Source: Aradus depressus | Taxonomy: Eukaryota; Arthropoda; Insecta; Hemiptera; Aradidae | DNA length: 64,000 nt | Assembly (NCBI GenBank): GCA_963662175.1 | Contig: OY759221.1 | Span: 30,874,045-30,938,044, forward strand | Direction of reading: 5' to 3' | The notes under the pieces: model-generated | Told to the model about the DNA's origin: nothing | Databases searched by the model: none | The model's input: only the letters and a program-made list of their open reading frames with translations | Program-made: the position numbers and the translations under genes | Shown: in pieces, positions 21,601 through 32,869 of the stretch | How positions within the stretch are numbered: the stretch's first letter is position 1 | Layout: each line of letters starts with the position of its first letter

Positions 21601-22149
21601 GTTGTAAAATCCCAACTAAGTAATTTCCTCCTTACGAGTTAAGTGTTAATTATTACTGTTTTCTGTAATTGTGGAGTCACTTGTTTTGATGCTATTGTAT
21701 CGTGTTTCATGGCTCTTAACTTGTTGATTATTAGTTATTTTTATTATTTATTTACCAAGACTATAAATATAGCTGGGGTGAACGTGTAACGTTAAATGTT
21801 CACTGCTATTCCATATTTGTATTTCCATCAATAGTGGCAGCATTGCCATACCTACAAGCTTAATACTTTTTATGTCTAAGATTGTCATTACTAACGGCAC
21901 TCTAGTCTCTCATTAAATCTGCCTTTTGCTGCTCCTACTAATTGCATAGATAACTGTTATTTTAATTGATGTTAATTTTGTAAGTTCTCTTTCTTATTTA
22001 TTTTATATTTTAATTCATTTGTTATTTTTTCTTTGGATTTTATGTTGTTGCTGGAGATAATGGAAAATGATGATATGAGAAAGACCTTTTAACGTAACGT
22101 GGCTCGGAAATAACTCCTAATCTTGGGATTTAATAATGCCCTTCGTAAC
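21601..22149. other. A+T-rich stretch, nothing recognised
   Basis: No open frame of note and no match to families seen elsewhere in the window. Confidence 0.4.
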
Positions 22150-22262
22150 TAAACCTCGGTAGGCCTCCCACAGTTCAGTCGGGCTCATCCTCTCCAGAGC
22201 AATAAGATAGTAGTAGGCAATATGACCTTGTAGTTAAATTCCGGGCATAAGTCAAAAAAACG
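22150..22262 (+). mobile_element. tRNA-derived SINE, copy 4, 5'-truncated
   Basis: Contains CCTCCCACAGTTCAGTCGGG, AGTAGTAGGCAATATGACC and TCCGGGCATAAGTC, the last third of the SINE. The head is absent. Confidence 0.75.
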
Positions 22263-22354
22263 AACAACAATAAAAATTGAGTACAATTTTAAATCTCCAG
22301 CTAGTCATGTAATCGGTCAACGGAATTTCATGTTTTCATGCCCCTTGATTAGAG

Positions 22355-22645
22355 TATGCCGGTGGCTCAGTGGTATGCGTGCTTGCTTACTGAGCTCAAG
22401 GTCCTTAGGTTTTTTATCTAGGAGGTGAAAAAACCTGAAGATGGGACGTTGAGCGAAGGTCCCGAGCCTGTAAGATGTCGCGAACTCGTTAGAGACCCCT
22501 ACCCAAGATAACTTAACATGGGTAGGCAACATTTAGGACTCCCATTGTAAAGTCTGGCTCATGTCCACCAGACGAAAGAGCGCTCTAGTAGTAGGCGATA
22601 TGACCTAGTAGTTAAAGCCCGGACATGAGTTACAATAACTAACTG
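22355..22645 (+). mobile_element. tRNA-derived SINE, copy 5
   Basis: The A box (CGGTGGCTCAGTGGTATGCG) is present but the segment carrying the B box (GGTTCGAAAC) has been deleted. The body is complete to CATGAGTTACAATAACTAAC. The minus-strand 71-codon frame here is a by-product. Confidence 0.85.
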
Positions 22646-22659
22646 TGGTTATGTTAGTT

Positions 22660-24112
22660 AGATTCCAAAAATAAAAAAAAAAAAATGTCTAGGATCAGAG
22701 AGGATTATAGGTAAATCCAAAACCACATAGAGACCTACTGATTTTCAAAAATGAAAAGAATTTAAGAGGAAGAGTAAACACTTGTTTACAGAAGATTCGA
22801 GCTGTGGAATTACATCGCCGATGATTCACCGACTTTTTTTTTTTACCTATTTCAATATTATATGATCAATTGTCTTGAGTCAACCTTTAGACCTATCCAG
22901 ACTTTTATCACACCTAAACTTATTGTTAGTCAATAAAGGTTTATAATTTCAAGATAAGATGGCCTAAAAATATTTTTATCCCCGAAAATTGCAGCAATAT
23001 GCTTATTGTATATTACAGATTTCCTTATTTTTATTTTTCAGTAGGAAAGTAGGAAAAGTCTTTGTAATTGAAAACTGGCCCTGCTTTTTCTAATTTTTAT
23101 TTACATTTGGAGCTTTGTTTCACATGTAAATGAACTTATAATTTAACGGAATTCGATCATTGACTAATGATTTTTCATGAGTCTTTTCTCCTCTGACAGA
23201 TTATTTTTTTATTACTTTGAGATACATATAAATAAATATATCCTTATAAATAAAATTTTGAGATGGCACTTTATGGGTTAAACAAAGACCTTACACGTGC
23301 TGTTTATCTTTCGTGTCTGTTTGTTCCAGCATCCTGGAAAAATGGCTCAACATATGTCCACCAAACTTCATTCATATTTTATAATTAATTCAGGACTAAC
23401 TTTTGGGGAGTACATGATTCAAATTCATTGAATCCAGGGGGTCCAGAGACGGAGAATGGTAATTCATATTTTTACAGTTACTACTGATTTTTCGTGAAAA
23501 AATTGCTGAATCAAAATAGAAGTCATTTTCTGAACATTTCTTGTTCTCTACTTTTTTTTCTCTAAAATTAATAATGACGAAGATAAATAATATTTTACTG
23601 TAGGGAGGTGGAGGGGGGGGGTGTTGAGATAGACTATAGTTTTATTCTTGGTCTGGGTATCGCACGTAATCAGCTTCATGTATTTGGGACAGTTCTACTT
23701 TTTGGCTAAAATGTCCTACATTTTTTTTTTTTTTCAATAAAAGTCACTTGAATATTATGATATTTGGTGGAGTTGTGTTTCCCCATTTCCTGTAGTTGTT
23801 TGTCCATCCGGCCCCGATCGGTCAAGTAGTTCTAGCATATTCCTTACAAATTCAGGAGTATTGTCAGTGTATTAGCAGTTGTGCTATTGAGCAATTCCAC
23901 TAATCCCTGTCAATATTGATACTTCCAGTTCGTAAGCTCTGATTGTTCTACTTAAGATTCCCTGCTTCGTCTTTGTCCACCGGGTGAGGGTACAGTTCAA
24001 GCTGGGATCCTACATGGCTACGATGAGAGGAGAGCAGTGGACAGCCCTGTCTTATCAGTTGTGTGTTTTCTCTCAGTAAAGAAGGTTGAACAGTTATAAA
24101 AAAAAATTGTGA
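22660..24112. other. No gene; diffuse repeat fragments
   Basis: 22800-22845 holds an H hairpin end (GCCGATGATTCACCGAC plus T-run). 23244-23460 (ATTTTGAGATGGCACTTTATG, CCACCAAACTTCATTC) looks like a degraded repeat, and 23830-24010 shares TCTTTGTCCACCGG and TGTTGCC-like words with 26030-26250. No coding evidence. Confidence 0.4.
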
Positions 24113-24330
24113 TGTGGGCATTACAGGACTTTCTTATACCAACGACGCTTACATATCCACTCTCTTCCCCCCTTCTCAAGATTATTTGATACTGGCATTA
24201 CTGGGTATAAGAATGCTCATTACTCTACTCTCAATATAACGCTGTACAAAGAGACAAAATTAAATGATTTTGAGAAGGGTAGGGAGAGAGAGAGAGAGAG
24301 AGAGAAAGAGAGGGAGTGAGTGATCTTCAG
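24113..24330. repeat. Family P palindromic repeat
   Basis: Begins GGCATTACAGGACTTTCTTA, includes GGCATTACTGGGTATAAGAA and returns as an inverted purine-rich half (TTTGAGAAGGGTAGGG). The right half has decayed into a (GA)n tract at 24288-24312. Other copies are near 27063, 29935, 40116, 46866 and 59756. Confidence 0.6.
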
Positions 24331-24379
24331 GGTTAAATAACATCAAAATTTTTTTTCTTGAAAACCATACTACATATAG

Positions 24380-24567
24380 TTAGTTATTATGACTCATGCC
24401 CGGGCTTTAACTCCGAGGTCATATCGCCTACTACCAAAGAGCTCTTTCGTCACTCTGGTGGACATGAGCCCGACTCTACTGTGGGAGTCCTAAATTTTGC
24501 CTACCCTAAATTTTTTATTCACCTAGGGTAGGGGTCTTTAACGAGTACCTGACAGGCTCGGGAGCAT
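24380..24567 (-). mobile_element. tRNA-derived SINE, copy 6, head missing
   Basis: On the minus strand it runs from GTCAGGTACTCG to the tail CATGAGTCATAATAACTAAC. The tRNA-like head is missing, so it is 5'-truncated. Confidence 0.85.
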
Positions 24568-24579
24568 ACTGCATTTATA

Positions 24580-25270
24580 CAAAAACCATATTTTAAAGTT
24601 CGTTGCTATGAGTTACGATTTAAAAATTACAATTAGATATATTCCTTATAGACATTTAGTTTACATTCTTCGGGGCGCTATAACTTTTGTCGTATTGATC
24701 CTATTTCAAATTTGAGGTCTTATTACCGATTTTAAATTTTATAAGGAACAATTTTGGTAAGAGTCAATTTTGCGATAGGACTAACCGTTTTCGGGTAAAT
24801 CAAGGAAACGTCTAAAAATATGTCTTTCAAAAAAAGAATTTCAAGATGGTTTTAGGCATGTATCTCGAAAACCAGACGACCTGTAACAAATAAAATCTAA
24901 TATGAATTATGTATTTTAGTATTCTCTATAACTATTACTCGAAAAAAATTTTGATTAGGTCATAAACATAAGCTGTATCTTGTAAAATGTAGTTAGGTCC
25001 TGGGGGAAAGTGGTCTCAATTTTCGGTCGATTTCGGTCCAAATTTTATCAGACCTAAGTTAGAACATATGACCTCTTCATTCCAAATTTCAAGTTCATAG
25101 CTACAATTTTTCAATCACATGCACACACGCACAGACAGACATCATCTCGAAAATGGTCAAAAGGTATTCAGGGGACCTTGAAACGTGAAAATTAGTTCAA
25201 ACCTCGATCTCGAATTTTCACACGATTACAATACTTCCTTATAGTTTTGATATAAGAAAGTAAAAAACTG
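24580..25270 (+). repeat. Family J repeat copy
   Basis: Contains AACCATATTTTAAAGTTCG, GGCATGTATCTCGAAAACC, CACAGACAGACATCATCTCG, GGGGACCTTGAAACGTGAAA and the end CACGATTACAATACTTCC...GTAAAA. The block order (CAGACAGAC, then a GAAAACATGAAA-like block, then CCGATTACAT-AACTTCC, then AAGTAAAA) parallels family H, suggesting J and H are distant relatives. No frame. Confidence 0.65.
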
Positions 25271-25725
25271 TAGAATAAGTCGTTCTCGGACAGCGCTACT
25301 TAGTAGCAAACTAGTGAGATGGGTTGTGAACTTACGTGAAAGAGGTAACATAGTTCATCCCATTAACGAAACAGACAAAGGGAAAATGAATATCATATAC
25401 TCTTACAAAACTCAAATTGTACTCTAAATTGTTCCATTCATACCTAAAAATGTCACTACAAACCTTCCTGAAACTGCTCAAAATCCCATTATAGGATACG
25501 TTTTATTGAAAATAATCAGCCTATTTTTCCGAAAAAAGGCCTTTCCTCCCCTTGAGATGAGGGAAAAAATATGTTATACATATTTAGAGTTAATAATGAA
25601 AAAAAAAATTGGATAGAGTGGAAATATTTAAATTAAGTTAGAAAATATAAGATTTACAATAATAATAATAATGGGACCTGGTTGCTGATCCGTGAGATAC
25701 AAACATGTTTGAACAACTCTGCTAG

Positions 25726-25929
25726 GGGCGCCGGTAGCCCGGCAGAGACCCTTCGGTTTTTATCTGGGAGGTGAAGGAACCTTGAGCACGCGGTCCTTCG
25801 GAGCGATGGTTCCGAGTCTGTACGATCTCAAGTACTCGTTGAACTTCCAGAGTAGAGCTCATGCCCACCAGATCGACAAAAGAGCGCTTTGGTAGTAGGC
25901 GATATTATCGTTGTTGAAGCCCGGGCAGC
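25726..25929 (+). mobile_element. tRNA-derived SINE, copy 7, internal deletions
   Basis: Starts GGGGCGCCGGTAGCC but loses most of the tRNA-like head, then GGCAGAGACCCTTCGG, CGGTCCTTCGG, GAAAGAGCGC-like and GTAGTAGGCGATAT blocks. About 200 bp remain. Confidence 0.75.
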
Positions 25930-26499
25930 TTTCATATCTGCGCCCAGTGTACCAACATCAAAACCATTTTTTCCCGAATATCTTTGCTCTGTTCTCTGCT
26001 ACTATCCCAGCTTCCATTGTACCACCCTAACGAAGAAATACTTTCGGAGTTATCTTAATTGAGCAGTGTTGCCAACTTATTCACTGAAGTTGTATGTATT
26101 TCTTGTTGATGACTGTTGTTTCAGCCCTTATGTTCAAGTTGGCATACTTGAGACTCCCTACTTTGGTCTTTGTTCACCGGACCCTAACGGTCGAGTACTT
26201 CCGGAGTTATCCTAATTCAGCAGTGTTGCCAACTTACCGGCTGGTGACTAGTTCCAGCGGTATCTGCCAGGTTTTTAACCCCACTCCTCGTCTCTTCATT
26301 ACAATGTCAACGGCCCCTCATAGTTTCTTATCGAACTCACTAGGGAAATCGTAGCTTATTTTTTCTTCTGTTTTCTTATCAAATTTATCATTAATCTTTA
26401 TTTTTGTTTTTTCGCTAGTTATCACTAAACATAATTTAATTTGTGCGACACGCGCTATTTCTGTGTTTACATTCCTTTTTACTTTTTTATAACTTTAAT
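25930..26499. other. Direct repeat of a G+C-moderate segment, no gene
   Basis: TTTCGGAGTTATCTTAATTG plus AGCAGTGTTGCCAACTTA (near 26044) recurs as TTCCGGAGTTATCCTAATTC plus AGCAGTGTTGCCAACTTA (near 26206), about 162 bp apart. The 86-codon frame across it has no recognisable domain. Confidence 0.4.
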
Positions 26500-27050
26500 A
26501 TAAGGAAATATTGTACTTAAACGTGCAAAAATCCGAGATCGAGTTTTCAACGGAATTTCATGTTTCAAAGTCCCATGGACACGTTTTGAACATTTTCACG
26601 ATTATGTCTCGCACATACGCACTATGTGATTGGAACTAAGTGAGCGATCTCATTCGGAGACGGTTGTAGCAATGCACTTGAAATTTGAGATGAAGATGTC
26701 ACTTGTGCTAACTTAGACCTAATTATATTTCGAACGAAATCAGACGAAAATTGAGATCGCTTTACTTCGAGGCATAAATGCACAAGATTCTACTTATATT
26801 TATGACCTAATCAGAAATTTCTTCAAATAATAGTTGTAGAGAAAAAAGAAATACACATGTAAAATACGATTTTTCGAATGCCGTCCGGTTTTTTTTTTAG
26901 GTTTGCTTGATTTACGCGGAAACCATTAGCCTGTCAAAAAATTAGTCCTTACAAAAAATGTTCCTTACTAAATTTCTAATGCTAAAATGCCCTCAGATTT
27001 GAGATAGGACCAAATACCATGAAAATTATAGTGCCCAAAGAATGTACGTG
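26500..27050 (-). repeat. Family J repeat copy, reverse
   Basis: Reverse-oriented J words occur: CGAGATCGAGTTTTCAACGG, ATTTCATGTTTCAAAGTCCC, CCTAATCAGAAATTTC, CCCTCAGATTTGAGATAGG. It adjoins a P copy, as the + J copy at 24580 does. Confidence 0.6.
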
Positions 27051-27062
27051 GATGTACGGTTA

Positions 27063-27330
27063 GATTTTAGTGCATAACAGGATTTTTTTATACCGACTAC
27101 ATTTTTACTAATCACTCTCCCTCCCCCATCTACTTTCTTTTAACTCCATTTCAAACTGCGTATAAGAACGGCACTCTCAGAAATATGCTGTCTAATGAAA
27201 CGAAAAAAACCTCTAGTGTCAGCATATTACTTCCTTATACCCAATAATGCTAGTTTGAAATGAATTTGAGAGAGGGGAGGATGGTATGTTAAAACATGGT
27301 TGGTATAAAAAAAAAGCCATGTTTTGGTCT
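27063..27330. repeat. Family P palindromic repeat
   Basis: Left TAACAGGATTTTTTTATACC and right GGTATAAAAAAAAAGCCATG; internal TAAGAACGGCACTCTC and TACTTCCTTATACCCAATAA. Approximately inverted halves of about 130 bp. Confidence 0.55.
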
Positions 27331-28154
27331 CATTACTTATATGTTTGCTTTATTATTTATTTTTATAATTTTTTTAAATATATTTTTTCATATATTTTAG
27401 TTTCTGTATTTATCGTCTCCTGTGTCTCTCAGTTATGCTAAACACAGCCACTGGAGTCTCAGACATCTGAAATATACATTCGCTATTACAGTAGGACAAC
27501 AAGGTATGCAATTATAGCAGTCTTGGCATTTTAACCTTTTCTGATGAATTTCTTCCTAGGAAAGAATTATTCGGCTTTATCGTTGAAATAATTGTCAGGA
27601 ATTTAAATGGCCGACATCATTTTCTTATTTCAAGGTTTAAGTGAAATCTAACCTCGGGAGTTTGCTTGCTGGGTATATTAATCGGTCTTATAGGTCGTTC
27701 TTTATCTTGAGGAATGCGAATGCATCTTACAGGCGTCCTATTGGAATTTTTATGTTTTACATATTTTGCAAGAATTTTGTTAAGAAAATTAATGTCGGTG
27801 AATCATCGGAGTTCTCCTCGAAAGCCTTCGCTTCCCTTTTGCGAACTCTTGCCTGAAAATCGATAATTGTCGTCCTTAGGGATCGTTCAGTATAACACGT
27901 CATTTCACATAATGCCGGAATATACTGAAATTAATTTAAAATTATTTGACTGGATTCCCCGACTACTATTGAAGTTGTATAGCTGAAACTTCAAAGATAA
28001 AGGATGCTTTGTAGGCCCAGCGTTTAATGGAGTAAACAGTACAAATTGAATAAATAAAGAGAGGCCTCGTTTAAACAAAAAAATCGTAAAGTACTTTAAC
28101 TTTTTATACTGCAAACCAGTTATGCTATCTGACTGACGCTAAAATCGCACTACC
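27331..28154. other. Unassigned stretch
   Basis: The frame at 27641-27856 contains an H-like GTCGGTGAATCATCG segment and is not protein-like. I see no gene. Confidence 0.35.
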
Positions 28155-28169
28155 AAGTGGAAAAAATAT

Positions 28170-28411
28170 AAATAAATAAAACAAGCTTATTTTTTGAAAT
28201 GTTGTCTATTCCACTAAAGATATTTATAAAAATACAACTACCGGTTTCGGCTTCACACCATCGTCAGGTCTAGTCTACTATGAATGTGAAGCCGAAACCG
28301 GTAGTTGTATTTTTATAAATATCTTTAGTGGAATAGACAACATTTCAAAAAATAAGCTTGTTTTATTTATTTATTACAAATTCCACAATATGTCCGCGTT
28401 CCTCAACTTAG
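28170..28411. mobile_element. Penelope-like inverted element D: perfect 88-nt palindromic arms
   Basis: The arms 28170-28257 and 28285-28372 are exact reverse complements with a 27-nt loop. A 39-nt one-sided tail follows (28373-28411). The flanks AAGTGGAAAAAATATAA (28155-28171) and AAGTTGAAAAAATTTAA (28412-28428) agree at 15 of 17 bases and overlap the first arm bases. The arm carries ACAACTACCGGTTTCGGC, the complement of the GAAAC side of the hammerhead-like motif. Confidence 0.65.
28238..28274 (-). ncRNA. Minimal hammerhead-like motif of element D
   Basis: On the minus strand CTAGAC is followed by CTGACGA, T, a GG...CC hairpin (GGTGTGAAGCC), GAAAC and CGGTAG. The outer stem pairs CTA with TAG and CC with GG. 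Stem II is weaker than in elements C and E. Confidence 0.45.
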
Positions 28412-28604
28412 AAGTTGAAAAAATTTAAGTCAAATAAGGTAATTACTACGTACTTCGGTTTTTCTTTTTTTTCTTATATTTTTTCCAGTGAAAACTTAAC
28501 TTCGATTAAATAACTGTCCTTATACTTCGTATGCACGTAGAAAAATATATTCTTGTGGCAAGAAGAAATGTTTTTGCGGCAAAAAAAGTTTTATTCTGCA
28601 TTTG

Positions 28605-28685
28605 TGTCGGTGATAGGGAATAGTAGACACCACTAGGTGATGGAGAATAGTAGACACCAGTAGGTAATAGGGAATAGTGGACACT
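28605..28685. repeat. About 30-bp minisatellite, split by a foldback element
   Basis: Units resemble GGTGATAGGGAATAGTAGAC-ACCACTA; roughly three lie left of the 705-bp foldback element and one to two right of it (29391-29450). The insertion happened inside a unit. Confidence 0.6.
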
Positions 28686-29390
28686 AGGGTGGAACGAAAA
28701 AATCACCTTTTGATTTTTAATTTGGAATAGCGCGGAAAAGTTGTCTTTTAGTGTAGATAAGATAAATAAAAAATATGAAAAATACTGGAATACGTCTTGA
28801 GGTGCCGCAAGGACCTTAAAGTTTCATAAAAACACACTTTTTTGGAACTTTTTCAAAGATTTTTGCGTGTCTCGATTATGTGATTTTTAATTTGGAATAG
28901 CGCAGAAAAGTTGCCTTTTAGTGTAGATAAGATAAATTAAAAATATGAAAAATATTGGAGTACGTCTTGAGGTGCCGCAAGGACCAGTTTAATGTGGCAA
29001 TGAAGTAGAAACAAACATTTTGCAGCTGTAACATTTGTAATCAATAAGGATACAGAAGTAAGAAATACAAAGTTTGACATTACAAAATATTTTTTTATTT
29101 TTATTATATTTTATAATTAATAATTTTTTCCAATTCTAATGCTTATATATGTATTTAAAACCATCTTTTGTAACATTATATGTACGAGAAATTCATAAAA
29201 AATAATTTATCAAAGTTTAAAATTTTTCAATTTTTTTACAAACTTTAAGCTCTTTGCGGCACCTCAAGATGTTGTAGTATTGCAACCATTTTTTTTTTAA
29301 ATTCTTTTTGAACTTAAAAGGCAACTTTTCTCCACTATTACCAAACTAATAACTAAAAAAAATTTTAAAAGGCCATTTTCGTTCCACCCT
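28686..29390. mobile_element. Foldback DNA element with AGGGTGGAACG ends, 705 bp
   Basis: Ends are AGGGTGGAACGAAAA and TTTTCGTTCCACCCT. Flanks AGTGGACACT (28676-28685) and AGTGGACACC (29391-29400) form a 10-bp duplication with one mismatch. An internal segment of about 95 bp (TTTTTAATTTGGAATAGCGC to GGTGCCGCAAGGACC) is tandemly duplicated (about 28708 and 28882). A shorter, opposite copy lies at 51023-51519. Confidence 0.8.
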
Positions 29391-29449
29391 AGTGGACACC
29401 ACTAGGTGATGGGGAATAGTAGTAGATAATACCACTCGGTGATTTTGTC

Positions 29450-29934
29450 GATGGGAATAGAGTTTTACTACCCAAGCTACACAAAGTTTGAGGAATGTTT
29501 TTCAATTTAATTCTCTAAGACGATAATGTCAAGAAGAAATCTTCTTGCCCCAAGGATTGAATTTTCTCCGTGTGGGGAAGTAATTACTCTGTATATGTAG
29601 TCAACTACTTGATATTAACCACGTTCATCAATTTTAAGATTGGTTACACTTGAGACTGACCCAAGGGACTTAACTTTGGAACAGTACCATAATTAAGCCA
29701 GTAAAACTTACCTTCCTTCAGCTAATTAATGTGAAAGTGTTTTCATTTGATTGATAAAGCATGTGTTTCAGTTGCTGAGGCTGTAAGCAAACCTATTTAA
29801 AGCCGGATAAACACTATGAGCAAAACATGTCGCGCGACTTATAGACAAAGGAAATTGTAAATCTATATGTGATATAACTTGTTCTGGTATATGTCGCGAG
29901 GCATGTTCCTTGTTCTGAAACGTGTTACAAAATT
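29450..29934. other. Unassigned A+T-rich stretch
   Basis: Nothing gene-like. CTTGCGGCAAGAA-like words recall 28550 but are too short to define a family. Confidence 0.35.
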
Positions 29935-30170
29935 ATGTGAGACTTTATTATACCAACCTTTATACAGATCATTTCCCCTTCCCTCTCTTAAATTCATTTC
30001 ATACTGACATTATTGGGGGGTATATGATAGTAATGTGCTGACATCTTTCTTTCATTGTACAGTGTAATTCTGAAAGGGACTTTCATATACCCACTAATAC
30101 CAGTGTGAAATGAATTTGTAGGGAGGGAGAGTGATTGGTATAAGAATGACCATATATGGCCATGCTTTAT
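29935..30170. repeat. Family P palindromic repeat
   Basis: Left half: GAGACTTTATTATACCAACC, TTTCATACTGACATTATTGG; right half inverted: TACCAGTGTGAAATGAATTTG, GTGATTGGTATAAGAATG. This is the best-preserved P copy, showing the two halves as inverted repeats around a short core. Confidence 0.65.
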
Positions 30171-30248
30171 TTTTTAATAAAAATTACTGATAATAAAAAT
30201 ATGTTTTGAAACTCGTGGTTATGTATTAAAACAGTTTAAACATTATTT

Positions 30249-31014
30249 CTGTGGCGACATGCCAGAACCAGTTATGTCCAATTTTTTTGAAAAATGAGAT
30301 AATCACGGAAAGTTGTATATTTTGACGTGAACTTTTGTTTTGTACAAAAAATAACCGATTTTGATGAACATTTTTATAGTAATTCTGGGAAAACTTAATC
30401 AGTTAACTGCCATTTACATGCCATAACCAGTTAACTGCCATTTACATGCCAAAACCAGTTAACTCCCATTTACATGCCATAACCAGTTAACTCCATTTTT
30501 TCATGCAAGAACCGATTAATTGGATCAAATTCGATATCATCACGCGTCGTTTAGATTTTTCTGTGTAATGAACAAAAAATAAACTCATTTTAATATCTCT
30601 GAGCATCTTTTTATTATAATTAATTAACCAGATAGGGTAGAATAACATCACTAACGGCTACTGATTAGTGCCACGAAAAGGAAACGCGCGGCGCCACTGT
30701 CAAGCAACTGCTCCAAATCAAAACATTGTTGACATTCTCATATAATATATATGACTATATTATAGTAATACATCTAATATGAACGAATTCATAATCCAAA
30801 TTAACAATAAAAAATTTAAAAAAAATTTTTCGTAATTAAATTACAATAATTATAATTTTATAAAATTATTCGAACTTTTTAAATGCATAAACAATATTCA
30901 AGAAGAATTAGAACTTTTTATTTGAATATAACAGAAGTAACACAAAAAACTTTAAACCGTAATTTCTCAAAATCATGTTTAATGGAGTTAACTTGTTCTG
31001 GCATGTAGCCACAG
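30249..31014. mobile_element. DNA element with CTGTGGC termini and reiterated terminal motif
   Basis: The left end CTGTGGCGACATGCCAGAAC and the complement of the right end (CTGTGGCTACATGCCAGAAC) differ at one base. ATTT flanks both sides (30245-30248, 31015-31018). Just inside the left end a 28-bp unit based on CAGTTAACTGCCATTTACATGCC repeats about four times (30400-30510); it contains the same ACATGCC...AACCAGTTAACT words as the termini. No transposase frame. Confidence 0.7.
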
Positions 31015-31025
31015 ATTTAGAACTA

Positions 31026-31336
31026 GGTTAGGCTTGGTTAGGTTTTATGACTCATGCCCGGTCTTTAACTACGAGGTCATATCGCCTACTACCAGAGCGC
31101 TCTTTCGTTTACTCTGGTGGACATGAGCCCGACTCTACTGTGAGTCCTAAATTTTTATTCATCCAGGGCATGGGTCTTTAACGAGTACCTGACATCGTAC
31201 AGGCTCGGGATCATCGCTTAACGTCTCATCCGAAGGACGGCGTGCTTAAGTTTATTTTACCTCCCAGATAGGAGTTTTGAACCCACGTTCCTGAGCTCAG
31301 AAGGCAAGCACGCATACCACTGAGCTACCGGCGCCC
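31026..31336 (-). mobile_element. tRNA-derived SINE, copy 8
   Basis: Complete from the GGCGCCGGTAGCTCAGTGG head to the tail on the minus strand. The tail includes AAAACCTAACCAAGCC, a variant of the CCTAACC tail seen in copies 9, 11 and 13. Confidence 0.9.
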
Positions 31337-31339
31337 TTT

Positions 31340-31835
31340 ATTTAGAACTATTTCCTATGGAAATTTATTGTAGGTTGTCTTCGGCTCAAGAACTTTGTTC
31401 ATATTGGTCCTATCTGAAATCTGAGGGCATTTCGCTGATTAGAAACTTAAGAAGGAACAGTTTTAGTGGGAACAAATTTTTTTGTAGGACTAACAGTTTT
31501 CGCGTAAATTATACAAACTATCTAAAAAAATGTTTTTCAAAACTACAATTTAGTATAGTTTTCGGCATGTATCTCGCAAATGAGGTACCTCGAAAACATA
31601 ATAATATATAATATGCCTTCAGTTGTCTCTACTACTTATTTATTATTTCGAATTTCAATTCTTAGCTACAATCGTTTTTGCGTTAGGGAACTCACAAATT
31701 TTCAAACACAGACGTCATAGCGAAAATGGTCGAAATATATTCAAGGAACCTCGAAACGTGAAGGTTCGTTGAAAACTCGAACTCCGATTTTCGCACGATT
31801 ACAATACCATATACTCAGGTGTAAGAAAGTAAAAA
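31340..31835 (+). repeat. Family J repeat copy
   Basis: GTAGGACTAACAGTTTTCGC, GGCATGTATCTCGC, ATATTCAAGGAACCTCGAAACG and CGCACGATTACAATACC then GTAAGAAAGTAAAAA match the copy at 24580-25270. The 84-codon frame at 31357 is a by-product. Confidence 0.65.
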
Positions 31836-32514
31836 GATGCGATTCGCGCTACACGTTGAACAACAAAATTTATAATTTGGATTTTAGAGAACCGTAGAAA
31901 CGTAACTTTTGAACTGTATCTTAATTAGGTTTATAAATTTTACATTCACTCAACTAATTATAGTGAAAAATGTTTTTCAGAGCATCCAGCACTAAACTAA
32001 ATCATCTTTCTCATTATGTTTTACTGACTTGCTCCGGTGTCGTAAACCACATGAATTATGACACCGACCCATTTTTTCTTCCAATTTTTTGTATTGTTTT
32101 TCAATATATTTAATATCCATGTATGCTATCTTTCAAATAAATAAATGGTAGTTCATTCATGAATTAAATTGCTTGGTAAGGGTTTGTTCATTATTTTTTT
32201 TTTTTTTTACTTCCCGAGCTATATGTAATATATTTTGAAAAAATTGTATATTCAATTTTCAACTGAAAAACATATTTTTACCTAACCCCTGTAACGGACG
32301 AGAGAAACGGGGCGACAGCGTCAAGTGTAATTATTTTGTTTTTCAAATTGAACAATTTTTTTAAGCGATCCGATTCCTAATAAAGGTATCAAAAAAAATG
32401 GGGTGATGTACTTCCCCATCACGAATTAATCAATTAAGTTTTCGTTTTCCCTCCAAAATCAATTGGCCGTTTTCAATTTTTGACTTACATAGTGGCTAAC
32501 ACTAAAACTATAGT

Positions 32515-32856
32515 GAGGGCGCCGGGTAGCTCAGTGGTATGCGTGCTTGCCTTCTGAGCTCAAGAACGTGGGTTCAAAACCCGACCGAGGCCCTTAGTTT
32601 ATTTTATCTGGGAGGTAAAATAAACTTAAGCATGACGTCCTTCGGATGGGACGTTAAGCGATGCTCCCGAGCCTGTACGATGTCAGGTACTCGTTAATGA
32701 CCCCTGCCCTAGGTGAATAAAAATGTAGGGTAGGCAAAATTTAGCACTCCCACAGTAGAGTCGGGCTCATGTCCACCAGAGTTACGAAAGAGCGCTGTGG
32801 TAGTAGGCGATATGACCTCATAGTTAAAGCCCGGGCATGAGTAATAAAACCTAACC
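32515..32856 (+). mobile_element. tRNA-derived SINE, copy 9, full length
   Basis: A well-preserved copy: head GGGCGCCGGGTAGCTCAGTGG, B box GGGTTCAAAACCC, internal palindrome around TTTATTTTATCTGGGAGG-TAAAATAAA, and a tail of AAAACCTAACC. Flanks TAAAACTATAGT (32503-32514) and TAAAACTGTAGT (32857-32868) form the target duplication with one mismatch. Confidence 0.95.
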
Positions 32857-32869
32857 TAAAACTGTAGTA

